The notes under the pieces: model-generated | Database searches by the model: none | What the model saw: the letters and a program-made list of their open reading frames with translations, nothing else | What the model was told of the DNA's origin: nothing | Assembly (NCBI RefSeq): GCF_017916325.1 | Contig: NC_090163.1 | Span: forward strand, 1,117,501-1,181,500 | DNA from: Leishmania martiniquensis | Taxonomy: Eukaryota > Euglenozoa > Kinetoplastea > Trypanosomatida > Trypanosomatidae | DNA length: 64,000 bases | Direction of reading: 5' to 3' | Position numbers and translations under genes: made by a program | Shown here: piece by piece, positions 54,501 through 63,162 of the stretch | Position numbering within the stretch: position 1 is the first letter of the stretch | Layout: each line of letters begins with the position of its first letter

Positions 54501-57500
54501 CGGCGTCCGATGCAGGCGCAGCACCAAAGGCGCTCTTGAACGGCGCGGCAGCAGGCTTCGCGGCGTCCGATGCAGGCAGATCACCAAAGGCGCTCTTGAA
54601 CGGCGCGGCAGCAGGCTTCGCGGCGTCCGATGCAGGCAGATCACCAAAGGCGCTCTTGAACGGCGCGGCAGCAGGCTTCGCGGCGTCCGATGCAGGCAGA
54701 TCACCACAGGCGCTCTTGAACGGCGCGGCAGCAGGCTTCGCGGCGTCCGATGCAGGCAGATCACCAAAGGCGCTCTTGAACGGCGCGGCAGCAGGCTTCG
54801 CGGCGTCCGATGCAGGCGCAGCACCAAAGGCGCTCTTGAACGGCGCGGCAGCAGGCTTCGCGGCGTCCGATGCAGGCAGATCACCACAGGCGCTCTTGAA
54901 CGGCGCGGCAGCAGGCTTCGCGGCGTCCGATGCAGGCGCAGCACCAAAGGCGCTCTTGAACGGCGCGGCAGCAGGCTTCGCGGCGTCCGATGCAGGCGCA
55001 GCACCAAAGGCGCTCTTGAACGGCGCGGCAGCAGGCTTCGCGGCGTCCGATGCAGGCAGATCACCACAGGCGCTCTTGAACGGCGCGGCAGCAGGCTTCG
55101 CGGCGTCCGATGCAGGCAGATCACCAAAGGCGCTCTTGAACGGCGCGGCAGCAGGCTTCGCGGCGTCCGATGCAGGCAGATCACCACAGGCGCTCTTGAA
55201 CGGCGCGGCAGCAGGCTTCGCGGCGTCCGATGCAGGCAGATCACCACAGGCGCTCTTGAACGGCGCGGCAGCAGGCTTCGCGGCGTCCGATGCAGGCAGA
55301 TCACCACAGGCGCTCTTGAACGGCGCGGCAGCAGGCTTCGCGGCGTCCGATGCAGGCGCAGCACCAAAGGCGCTCTTGAACGGCGCGGCAGCAGGCTTCG
55401 CGGCGTCCGATGCAGGCAGATCACCACAGGCGCTCTTGAACGGCGCGGCAGCAGGCTTCGCGGCGTCCGATGCAGGCAGATCACCACAGGCGCTCTTGAA
55501 CGGCGCGGCAGCAGGCTTCGCGGCGTCCGATGCAGGCAGATCACCACAGGCGCTCTTGAACGGCGCGGCAGCAGGCTTCGCGGCGTCCGATGCAGGCAGA
55601 TCACCACAGGCGCTCTTGAACGGCGCGGCAGCAGGCTTCGCGGCGTCCGATGCAGGCAGATCACCAAAGGCGCTCTTGAACGGCGCGGCAGCAGGCTTCG
55701 CGGCGTCCGATGCAGGCAGATCACCAAAGGCGCTCTTGAACGGCGCGGCAGCAGGCTTCGCGGCGTCCGATGCAGGCAGATCACCACAGGCGCTCTTGAA
55801 CGGCGCGGCAGCAGGCTTCGCGGCGTCCGATGCAGGCAGATCACCACAGGCGCTCTTGAACGGCGCGGCAGCAGGCTTCGCGGCGTCCGATGCAGGCAGA
55901 TCACCACAGGCGCTCTTGAACGGCGCGGCAGCAGGCTTCGCGGCGTCCGATGCAGGCAGATCACCACAGGCGCTCTTGAACGGCGCGGCAGCAGGCTTCG
56001 CGGCGTCCGATGCAGGCAGATCACCAAAGACGCTCTTGAACGGCGCGGCAGCAGGCTTCGCGGCGTCCGATGCAGGCAGATCACCACAGGCGCTCTTGAA
56101 CGGCGCGGCAGCAGGCTTCGCGGCGTCCGATGCAGGCAGATCACCACAGGCGCTCTTGAACGGCGCGGCAGCAGGCTTCGCGGCGTCCGATGCAGGCGCA
56201 GCACCAAAGGCGCTCTTGAACGGCGCGGCAGCAGGCTTCGCGGCGTCCGATGCAGGCAGATCACCAAAGACGCTCTTGAACGGCGCGGCAGCAGGCTTCG
56301 CGGCGTCCGATGCAGGCAGATCACCAAAGGCGCTCTTGAACGGCGCGGCAGCAGGCTTCGCGGCGTCCGACGCAGGCAGATCTCCGGAGGTTCTTACCAA
56401 GCTCTGAGGAGCGGCTGGAGGCTCAGACGGAGAGCTGGGGTCCCTATGAAACGTTCTCTTTTTGGCGCACGGCCAGCAGTCCGACCGCACACTCGCCTTT
56501 CCGTTCAAGTGCGGTCCCTTCAAGTCCTTTATCTTGTGGCATACGGCACAGCGCCAGAGAGCGTCCGCCGACACGACGGGATTACCGGCGCTCTCTGCAG
56601 TAGTTTTGGCTGCCGCGCTAGTGACCACCACCGGCATCAGGCAGCTCAGTTCCTCAGCGTCTGACGGTACAATAGGAGCTTTGAACACAGTCGAAAGAGG
56701 CTCGGCTAAATTCGACGCCTCTTCATCTCCCACAGTCTTGGTCACATGGCTATTGCGCGGCTCCGACTTCTCCAGCGCAGCATCAGTACTGTCCTCAGCA
56801 AGAAACGTTGTCTTCTTCGCGCACGGCCAGCAGTCCGACCGCACACTCGCCTTTCCGTTCAAGTGCGGTCCCTTCAGGTCCTTGACCTTGTGGCATACGG
56901 CACAGCGCCATACCCTTTCGCGTCCCACGCCACGGCTCCCTGTCGCCCCTGCTGGTTCAGTCGTTGCAAAGGGGGTAGAAGCAGGCCAGCTGCTCGGGCC
57001 TTGCTCAGACGCGTCCGACATTTTATTGCCGGCGACTGGCCTCGAAGAGCTACTGAACGCAGAAAGACCGGCTGCATCTCCAAAGTTTGCCGTCGGCACA
57101 TCACCCGCTATACTCTGAGCCAAATGCTCCCTTGAGTTCTCACCTAAGGGTCCCTTGAACGGCGCGACAGCAGGCTTCGCGGCGTCCGATGCAGGCGCAG
57201 CACCAAAGGCGCTCTTGAACGGCGCGGCAGCAGGCTTCGCGGCGTCCGATGCAGGCGCAGCACCAAAGGCGCTCTTGAACGGCGCGGCAGCAGGCTTCGC
57301 GGCGTCCGATGCAGGCAGATCACCACAGGCGCTCTTGAACGGCGCGGCAGCAGGCTTCGCGGCGTCCGATGCAGGCGCAGCACCAAAGGCGCTCTTGAAC
57401 GGCGCGGCAGCAGGCTTCGCGGCGTCCGATGCAGGCAGATCACCAAAGGCGCTCTTGAACGGCGCGGCAGCAGGCTTCGCGGCGTCCGACGCAGGCAGAT

Positions 57501-58278
57501 CTCCGGAGGTTCTTACCAAGCTCTGAGGAGCGGCTGGAGGCTCAGACGGAGAGCTGGGGTCCCTATGAAACGTTCTCTTTTTGGCGCACGGCCAGCAGTC
57601 CGACCGCACACTCGCCTTTCCGTTCAAGTGCGGTCCCTTCAAGTCCTTTATCTTGTGGCATACGGCACAGCGCCAGAGAGCGTCCGCCGACACGACGGGA
57701 TTACCGGCGCTCTCTGCAGTAGTTTTGGCTGCCGCGCTAGTGACCACCACCGGCATCAGGCAGCTCAGTTCCTCAGCGTCTGACGGTACAATAGGAGCTT
57801 TGAACACAGTCGAAAGAGGCTCGGCTAAATTCGACGCCTCTTCATCTCCCACAGTCTTGGTCACATGGCTATTGCGCGGCTCCGACTTCTCCAGCGCAGC
57901 ATCAGTACTGTCCTCAGCAAGAAACGTTGTCTTCTTCGCGCACGGCCAGCAGTCCGACCGCACACTCGCCTTTCCGTTCAAGTGCGGTCCCTTCAGGTCC
58001 TTGACCTTGTGGCATACGGCACAGCGCCATACCCTTTCGCGTCCCACGCCACGGCTCCCTGTCGCCCCTGCTGGTGTAGCCTCTTGAGACGTAGTGTGAT
58101 TCTTTGTTGTTGTTCTAAGCACAGTTTCTGTTTTGTGCAAAACAGGTATTAAGACGACTCGTGGAAGAGAAGGATGTGGCGTGCTGCCGCTCTCTTCCTC
58201 GTCTGAGTGAGTGTACGCTTCAGGACGCTGTGTCGGGCCTCTATGGATCCTGTTCAGCGCCTCCTTTGCTGACTGCAT
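51502..58278 (-). CDS. Giant FG-repeat, Cys4-finger nucleoporin-like protein, 2258 aa
   Basis: One uninterrupted 6.8 kb frame starts at the ATG at 58278 (MQSAKEALNRIHRGP). A unique head of about 70 residues is followed by three copies of a module: finger A (WRCAVCHKVKDL...), an acidic/Ala linker, finger B (WRCAVCHKIKDL...), and a run of 20-residue FG units. The unit counts are 6, 59 and 2. The unit reads about PASDAAKPAAAPFKSAFG, giving FG dipeptides in most copies. Each finger has W-x-C-x2-C-x20-C-x2-C, like a RanBP2-type finger but with a loop twice as long. The C-terminal 200 residues are unique and end in a coiled-coil-like helix (KEQREVIKTELECFRQDLLF). FG repeats plus zinc fingers point to the nuclear pore (Nup153/Nup358-like logic); the family assignment is inference. 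Confidence 0.8.
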   Translation of the reverse strand: MQSAKEALNRIHRGPTQRPEAYTHSDEEESGSTPHPSLPRVVLIPVLHKTETVLRTTTKNHTTSQEATPAGATGSRGVGRERVWRCAVCHKVKDLKGPHLNGKASVRSDCWPCAKKTTFLAEDSTDAALEKSEPRNSHVTKTVGDEEASNLAEPLSTVFKAPIVPSDAEELSCLMPVVVTSAAAKTTAESAGNPVVSADALWRCAVCHKIKDLKGPHLNGKASVRSDCWPCAKKRTFHRDPSSPSEPPAAPQSLVRTSGDLPASDAAKPAAAPFKSAFGDLPASDAAKPAAAPFKSAFGAAPASDAAKPAAAPFKSACGDLPASDAAKPAAAPFKSAFGAAPASDAAKPAAAPFKSAFGAAPASDAAKPAVAPFKGPLGENSREHLAQSIAGDVPTANFGDAAGLSAFSSSSRPVAGNKMSDASEQGPSSWPASTPFATTEPAGATGSRGVGRERVWRCAVCHKVKDLKGPHLNGKASVRSDCWPCAKKTTFLAEDSTDAALEKSEPRNSHVTKTVGDEEASNLAEPLSTVFKAPIVPSDAEELSCLMPVVVTSAAAKTTAESAGNPVVSADALWRCAVCHKIKDLKGPHLNGKASVRSDCWPCAKKRTFHRDPSSPSEPPAAPQSLVRTSGDLPASDAAKPAAAPFKSAFGDLPASDAAKPAAAPFKSVFGDLPASDAAKPAAAPFKSAFGAAPASDAAKPAAAPFKSACGDLPASDAAKPAAAPFKSACGDLPASDAAKPAAAPFKSVFGDLPASDAAKPAAAPFKSACGDLPASDAAKPAAAPFKSACGDLPASDAAKPAAAPFKSACGDLPASDAAKPAAAPFKSACGDLPASDAAKPAAAPFKSAFGDLPASDAAKPAAAPFKSAFGDLPASDAAKPAAAPFKSACGDLPASDAAKPAAAPFKSACGDLPASDAAKPAAAPFKSACGDLPASDAAKPAAAPFKSACGDLPASDAAKPAAAPFKSAFGAAPASDAAKPAAAPFKSACGDLPASDAAKPAAAPFKSACGDLPASDAAKPAAAPFKSACGDLPASDAAKPAAAPFKSAFGDLPASDAAKPAAAPFKSACGDLPASDAAKPAAAPFKSAFGAAPASDAAKPAAAPFKSAFGAAPASDAAKPAAAPFKSACGDLPASDAAKPAAAPFKSAFGAAPASDAAKPAAAPFKSAFGDLPASDAAKPAAAPFKSACGDLPASDAAKPAAAPFKSAFGDLPASDAAKPAAAPFKSAFGDLPASDAAKPAAAPFKSAFGAAPASDAAKPAAAPFKSAFGAAPASDAAKPAAPPFKSAFGDLPASDAAKPAAAPFKSAFGDLPASDAAKPAAAPFKSAFGDLPASDAAKPAAPPFKSAFGAAPASDAAKPAAAPFKSAFGDLPASDAAKPAAPPFKSAFGAAPASDAAKPAAAPFKSAFGDLPASDAAKPAAAPFKSAFGDLPASDAAKPAAPPFKSAFGAAPASDAAKPAAPPFKSAFGDLPASDAAKPAAPPFKSAFGAAPASDAAKPAAAPFKSAFGAAPASDAAKPAAAPFKSAFGAAPASDAAKPAAAPFKSAFGDLPASDAAKPAAPPFKSAFGAAPASDAAKPAAAPFKSAFGAAPASDAAKPAAAPFKSAFGAAPASDAAKPAAAPFKSAFGDLPASDAAKPAAAPFKSAFGAAPASDAAKPAAAPFKSAFGDLPASDAAKPAAAPFKSAFGDLPASDAAKPAAAPFKSAFGAAPASDAAKPAAAPFKSAFGAAPASDAAKPAAPPFKSAFGDLPASDAAKPAAAPFKSAFGAAPASDAAKPAAAPFKSAFGAAPASDAAKPAVAPFKGPLGENSREHLAQSIAGDVPTANFGDAAGLSAFSSSSRPVAGNKMSDASEQGPSSWPASTPFATTEPAGATGSRGVGRERVWRCAVCHKVKDLKGPHLNGKASVRSDCWPCAKKTTFLAEDSTDAALEKSEPRNSHVTKTVGDEEASNLAEPLSTVFKAPIVPSDAEELSCLMPVVVTSAAAKTTAESAGNPVVSADALWRCAVCHKIKDLKGPHLNGKASVRSDCWPCAKKRTFHRDPSSPSEPPAAPQSLVRTSGDLPASDAAKPAAAPFKSACGDLPASNAGKAAPLTESLALEVLDGRGFGVICGNDKGLEASNVLGRNADVAHQEAVLCLEECSVCGCTRSDSAPAPKVSSSRVCSSRFVYSCSPDFSSSAVVEEVITRIMKEQREVIKTELECFRQDLLFEVRRALSQEHVNAVAEREADFDESLTQVNESLIRRHLAKAFRKS
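52040..52860. repeat. Segmental module copy 3 within FG gene 2
   Basis: About 0.82 kb encoding both fingers and their linker (finger B at about 52165-52260, finger A at about 52518-52615). It is identical, as far as I could read, to 56339-57159 (offset 4,299 bp). Confidence 0.9.
52861..56400. repeat. 60-bp tandem repeat array, 59 copies (FG gene 2)
   Basis: Fifty-nine 60-bp units in perfect phase encode the 20-residue FG block. Variation is limited to a few positions: GDL or GAA at the start, Ala or Pro before PF, and Phe or Cys in SA(F/C)G. Sixteen units carry the Cys form, all between about 54660 and 56160. Confidence 0.95.
56339..57159. repeat. Segmental module copy 2 within FG gene 2
   Basis: Finger B lies at about 56464-56560 and finger A at about 56817-56915. 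It matches module copy 3 over its full length and copy 1 (offset 1,119 bp) until just after finger A, where copy 1 runs into the unique N-terminus. Confidence 0.9.
57161..57520. repeat. 60-bp tandem repeat array, 6 copies (FG gene 2)
   Basis: Six units of the same 60-bp repeat separate module copies 1 and 2. Its first unit carries the same ACA variant (Val in place of Ala before PFKG) as the first unit of the large array, so array ends were duplicated along with the modules. Confidence 0.9.
57458..58074. repeat. Segmental module copy 1 within FG gene 2 (N-terminal)
   Basis: Finger B at about 57587-57680 and finger A at about 57940-58035. Identity with copies 2 and 3 stops at about 58074, right after the sequence encoding PAGATGSRG, marking the boundary between duplicated and unique sequence. 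Confidence 0.85.
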
Positions 58279-59246
58279 GATGCAGTAGTTTCTGTCAAGA
58301 TGCTCAAATAAAAAGGGGCTGAAAATGCTGCAAGGTGTGTGAGAGCATACACACAGGGCATAGGTATTATCCCCTCAGGTTTTCGATCTTCAATTGTTCA
58401 CTTGATTTTGCTGTGCCTTATTTCTGAGAAGTCTGTCGACGAGTTTATGGCCAACCTTTTATAATTTCGCCTTGTGAGGGCCAACAGTGTGCGACCAGTA
58501 AAGGTCTCGCTTTTCTCTCTTATTATCCTATAAGGGAGCGATAAGAGTGAGGTGAGAAAGTTATGCGGACACTCTCCGATAGGTACTTCGTTACGGCGCA
58601 ATAGGGGACCCAGCGGAAAAAAGATCGTTCGGGCCAGTTAGCAGATCGAAATGACAATAATGGCGGCGAGAATCGACTGGTCTCTTGCAAATCAGTAATA
58701 TGCGTACCACTATCTCGACCGTTTTCCTTCCTTAAGCACTCCTTTCTCTCAGATGCAGCTAAGGGGCATCACAGCAAGTAAGGGGGAAAAGATCGCACAA
58801 GGGTATGCCATCGACGCGAAGCTTCTTTGACATTTGCTGAACTTGGGGAGCAACACTAGCGTCAAGAGCGAAATGTTTGTCTCAAACGCAAAGTCGTGCA
58901 TCAGCATACTGTAAGCATCAGCAAAAATCCGATGCTTACTTTTCTTATGTATATTGCTTTAAACAGGCGCGCTTTAAAAGGGGCACTACATCGCTACTAC
59001 CATACCCTGCCTCTAGCAGGAAGCACAACACATTGGTTTCCTTTCCTCCGCTTCTCCATGACCCTACCATATGTTGCACGAGAAGCATGCGATTTCGGCG
59101 TCGAGGTAATCCTACAGACCTCCAATTCACAAGGAGCCAGCTTCCGTTAATCTCCCACAAGTGAGGAATACAAAAACGAAACAGAAAGAGATCCTTGAAG
59201 TCCGTGTCGTCAAGACAACCACTCATACCAAAGCGTTGCTCGAACT
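58279..59246. other. AT-richer intergenic region upstream of FG gene 2
   Basis: Nearly 1 kb without a supported gene. Base composition shifts clearly towards A/T at about 58280 and stays so to about 61550, and the GT/CA microsatellites typical of the rest of the window are absent. Confidence 0.55.
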
Positions 59247-60020
59247 TCACCATTCCAGGGAAAACATCCTCCTAATGCCCGCGGAGCTTCTTTGCACGCG
59301 AAGCACTAGCGAAATGCCACTTCGCTCGAAAGCAACCTCGCAAGCGCAGCTGCGGAGGTCTTGCATATAGCGCATTGACATCCACGAAAAGGTCTTCTGG
59401 CAGACAAAAAACGGCTGCACTAATGCTGGCGACACAATAACGTTAAGAAAGGCAGAAATGGTATCATGGAACTTGTGAAAAATCGACAATGCCGCCGACG
59501 CCTCTTTGCGAGTACATTGGATACCACAAGAGATATGGGTTTGGGTATTCAGAAACGTACTATACCTAATACCAGCGCATGCACTTCCAGCCAGTTGCGT
59601 CCACGCCTCCCATTCGTCAGAGAATAAGGCAGCAACAAAAAAAGTCTTGAAGCGGCCGTTGACGTCAAGCCAGAACTTAACATCATCACGAGATTCGAAG
59701 TGGACGCCGTAGCTATCGACACACTGCTCCTTCACGTTGACATAGACACAATCACTGTAGATTCCATTGAGCAGGCCTTTCGGCTCACCTTCGCGAAAGA
59801 CGTTGAAGCATGTCTGTCCTCCTCTGTAACTGGATGAAAACTGTACGTTTCTGAAGATTTGAACCGTACAGGCGACGCTGAGCTCTTTCTGACGCCGCTG
59901 CACAAACTCCTCGAACTGGCCGCAGCACTGCGACGAGCGTCTGAGTACTAAACGGCCTACGAAAGGAAAACGTCGAAGCAAGCAAAACAGCATCTGGCAG
60001 TCTGAATTCGGGTAATCCAT
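59247..60020 (-). CDS. Orphan subtelomeric protein, 257 aa, function unknown
   Basis: The start is the ATG at 60020 (MDYPNSDCQMLFCLLRRF); an in-frame codon 12 bp upstream is GTG. The protein is mixed alpha/beta in composition, with many Phe, Cys, Ser and Arg residues and patterned strands (GLLNGIYSDCVYVNV; VKFWLDVNGRFKTFFVAALF; EWEAWTQLAG). A hydrophobic stretch near residue 200 (TISAFLNVIVSPALVQPFFV) could be a buried helix or a membrane segment. No motif or family is recognised. It is the most telomere-proximal intact gene I can support and differs from its neighbours in base composition, with more A/T-ending codons. Confidence 0.6.
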   Translation of the reverse strand: MDYPNSDCQMLFCLLRRFPFVGRLVLRRSSQCCGQFEEFVQRRQKELSVACTVQIFRNVQFSSSYRGGQTCFNVFREGEPKGLLNGIYSDCVYVNVKEQCVDSYGVHFESRDDVKFWLDVNGRFKTFFVAALFSDEWEAWTQLAGSACAGIRYSTFLNTQTHISCGIQCTRKEASAALSIFHKFHDTISAFLNVIVSPALVQPFFVCQKTFSWMSMRYMQDLRSCACEVAFERSGISLVLRVQRSSAGIRRMFSLEW

Positions 60021-60380
60021 TGCCACAGTCACTCACTAATTCACATACTTGTAATGACATGCTCTTCTAGAAGCCACAGCAGTGGTGAACAATAGTGAAA
60101 GAGAGTAAAAGCAACATAACAAAAGGGAACAAATGCAAAAAGTGAAGCTTTACAAGGCATTGTCCTGCCCGATAAAACAACAGGCGCTTTTCTATGCCCA
60201 TCCCCCATAATCTTTTGGATGGCAAGCGGATGCCCTTACAGCTACTCCGGGTTTTCAGTGAGCAGCACAGGTGGATCAGCCTCAATCTCCTTACGCTAGA
60301 AAACCAACTCCTCTGCTAAAGAGGTGCCTCTTGCATCCAGGAGAGTATCTCTGTGAATGCAAAGATATACGAGCTGCAGA
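60021..60380. other. Short AT-rich intergenic region
   Basis: Nothing is supported in these 360 bases; they would hold the leader of the 257-aa gene. Confidence 0.4.
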
Positions 60381-60905
60381 CTAAATAGGTTTCTGTTCTT
60401 TCTTCCCCTTGCCCACTATACAGCAGCACAGCAACGCAACGCCGTAGAGCAACGCAGCTAAAAGCATTTCTACGCCTGCAAAGAATGAATCCATCGTCCA
60501 CCACGACATCAAAACTACATCGGCATCTCAATATAAGCTGAACAGAATACAGGCCAGTGTAAGCTTCAACTGTGAATCACATGAGCCGAAACACATACTT
60601 TCTGTCCGTTGTCGGAAAAGCTCCGCTTCTTCCCTTTGCCGGGAAAAAAAGACAAAAAACCAGTAGCCATCCTTCCAGTAGATGCGGCCGTGCAGGTTAG
60701 AACGCCCTACAAATCGTCCTTCTAGGATGCTACCAAAGCTAAAAGACAAAACAGTGGTGAACGCTCGCTTCACAACATCCAAGCATATCTCTCCAGCGAT
60801 ACCGGAAGTCACTACCATCATGATGCACGGATACAAGAAGACCGCAACTTCTACAAGATCGTTGAGCTCCTTGAAGAGTACTGAGGAGACTATAACCACC
60901 ACAAT
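60381..60905 (-). pseudogene. Possible broken gene: frame interrupted by a single TGA, with a C-terminal membrane anchor
   Basis: A minus-strand frame runs from just after a stop at 60908 to a TAG at 60381-60383, interrupted only by a TGA at 60528-60530. The upstream part has alternating hydrophobic and polar stretches (EICLDVVKRAFTTVLSFSFG; LHGRIYWKDGYWFFVFFSRQ). The downstream part ends in a clear membrane helix and a basic tail (LLAALLYGVALLCCCIVGKG, then KKEQKPI), as in tail-anchored proteins. There is no ATG near the upstream end; the first is at 60821. It may be a decayed gene with a lost start and one stop, or a chance arrangement. No family is recognised. Confidence 0.35.
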
Positions 60906-61758
60906 TTAGAACAAAGATAAGTATCACTTCCACTCTCGATAGAAAGCCTCACTAGTAAGCCATTTACAATGACTTTTTACCACTGCAGCTGCTTACAACC
61001 CAAATACATGCTTTTCTGCCCTCCAAAATAACTCGACCATAAACAGAAAAGAAAACACTACAGTGATACTTGCATATTTGAGAGCAGCAACAAAAGACTG
61101 TTGCAGGCTAAACTTTACACCTCCTTGCTATCCTGATGCCTCACTTGATTAACTAGGATAAAAATAGCATGAGTTTACCTAGCTGAGTGCAAGGACGGCG
61201 CACCCCTTCACGAACCGTCACTGCGCTCCATTTACTAAATACAGTGAGTGCATTTTCCGCCAGGAGGGGCTCTTTCCTTTCAGCTATGAATCTTCCGAGT
61301 CGGACGACAGGTGCAACCCACACCATCCGCCGTTGCAAGCACCTCCTTGGCATTCAAGCCCGCTGTTCTTAACAACTCTGCGGGATAGAAAAACACCTCT
61401 CACATAGACAAACCATCAACCTGCGGTTTTTTAGCCGACAAACACCCACTTACACTTCATGTGCCAGCCTGTCAAAAAAACATCTACAGCACACCTTTAC
61501 ACTACTCACATAGCGCCTTTTCAAGACGTTTCCAGAAGTTCACAAAAAAGGTATGAGCAAAAAAAACCGAATGCCCCATAAATTTGTCAAGGTAGCCCAA
61601 GGATCGCCACTATCGCCCAGACAGGTGACGCGCAGAGGTGTGGCGGCGCCAATGAATGAGACCGTGAAACTTTCCCTCGTTCTTCCCCTCTCTTCTTTGT
61701 GCGCGGTTGCGTGCAAGGCGTCAAGGCTTGGGCAAAGCGGCGACGCCCTTTGGCCCGT
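60906..61758. other. AT-rich to GC-rich transition, no gene seen
   Basis: The first 600 bases remain AT-rich with short frames only. At about 61600 the sequence becomes GC-rich and subtelomeric in character. No feature is supported. Confidence 0.45.
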
Positions 61759-63162
61759 TTACAGGCGCCATCGGCTCCCTGAAAGAGAGCGCGCAGAGAA
61801 AGAGAGAGAAAGCGCCTCTGTAGCTCTACGCTGTGGGGCCACTCCCTCTAGCCAGTGCACAATGCATGCCGAGAAGCGGCCGCGTCGGGTTGGTGAGACG
61901 TGTCCTGCTGTAGATCCAGACCCTGTGAGCCACTCGGCGATCCGAGCTTGGCCGCCCTCCGACCCCGACACCTCCTTCAGAAGCTCGGATAGGAGAAGAG
62001 CGTGCAGCCGCTGCTGCAGTTTCTGCCGCACAGGGGCAGTAGAGGTCCCCTACCGGAGCTCCACCTGCGTAGCGGAGGTGAGTAAACGGCGCAATCGGCG
62101 CGGAGGTGATGACGCATCACCGATCGTACAGGCGTAGTGGTGCGGCAGGAACCGTGCCACCCACGTGCAGGCTACCATCGTTGCTACTGCCTGTCTGTCT
62201 CGCGCAGTGTGCGCCGAGAGAAGAAACACGTGGCCACATCGCTTGCAGGCCCCGCGGGCATGTCGCGATGCGCAGGGGTCAGGTGGCGCAGAATGAAGCG
62301 CTGTGGGCCTGCTGGTGGCCTTCTTCGGGCGCCGTGGCAGCACCCCCGCGATGCAGTGGAGGTCAGGTAAAGAGTCGAAAACACATGGCGGCCCGCGTCC
62401 GCAGGGTGCGTCGCATGCGCTCCAGGCGCTGTAGGTCCCGAAGCGAGAGCGAATCGCACGGCAGTACGCTCGCCTGTGCTAGCGAGCGCCGAAGGATGGG
62501 GCGTGGTTTCCTGTAGGCTGTGTAGGCCCACTTTAAGCCGCCACCCCGCAAGACCGCTTGGGCTGATTGGACGGCCTTCGAGATGCTCTCTTCCGCCACT
62601 GGGAGGCCCTCTGTGTTCTTCTTTTGTACTTGGCGCCGCGCTGTCACATTCCGCCCCGGTCTGTGTGCTGGGCTCCGCCCCACCCCACCATGCCGCGCAA
62701 TGTGCTGGAGCTGTGTGTGGGCTGCTGCTGCGGCTGGCGCGGCCCTCCGTCGGGGGTACCCGCGGGTGTGCAAGGGCTGCTATGGCTGTCTTCGCAGTCC
62801 GGCTCCGCCCCTGCGTGCGCATGGAAATCTTTCCCATGGCTCGAACCTTGAGAGCTCCGAGCGTGTCGCATCAGGTAGTAGGCGATGTACAGCCGGTCCG
62901 CACTGTACACCACGCCTCCGACTCGCCTGAAGAAGGCCGCTGCGGCAGGGTTGGAGACCAGGCTGGACCACCTCCTCACAGATTTGGGCGCCAGTGGCTT
63001 AACTGCAACGCTCCCCCCCCCTCTCTCTCTTACGCACGTATCTTCAGTTTTTGGCTGAAGTGGCTTGCGTATCAACTGCAAACTACGAGTTCGGCGGCAC
63101 CGTGTCTCATGCTTCACGACACCATTATACATACACTTGTGGGTTTGAGGTAAAAAGCCCAC
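61759..63162 (-). pseudogene. Frameshifted subtelomeric coding remnant, possibly from a mobile element
   Basis: Protein-like sequence can be followed on the minus strand in successive frames: about 63040-62850 (PKSVRRWSSLVSNPAAAAFF; VVYSADRLYIAYYLMRHARS), about 62560-62365 (GGGLKWAYTAYRKPRP; LSLRDLQRLERMRRTLRTRA), about 62330-62190 (FILRHLTPAHRDMPAG), and about 62180-61760 (TWVARFLPHHYACTIGDASS; ELLKEVSGSEGGQARIAEWL). Stops and frameshifts separate them. Subtelomeres of some Leishmaniinae carry TATE elements with tyrosine recombinases. The basic, Arg-rich composition would fit, but I cannot identify catalytic residues with confidence, so the element identity is speculative. Confidence 0.4.

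Noticed and set aside
52861..56400. CRISPR-like array
   Set aside because: Units are direct, contiguous and coding, with no spacers; the genome is eukaryotic.
52845..56407. Long frames on both strands across the 60-bp array (1160 and 1183 codons)
   Set aside because: Same explanation: stop-free repeat units. They end at the array borders and do not continue into unique sequence.
60528..60530. In-frame TGA as a selenocysteine codon
   Set aside because: No CxxU or other known selenoprotein context, no ATG near the upstream end, and no way to see a SECIS element; a broken gene is simpler.
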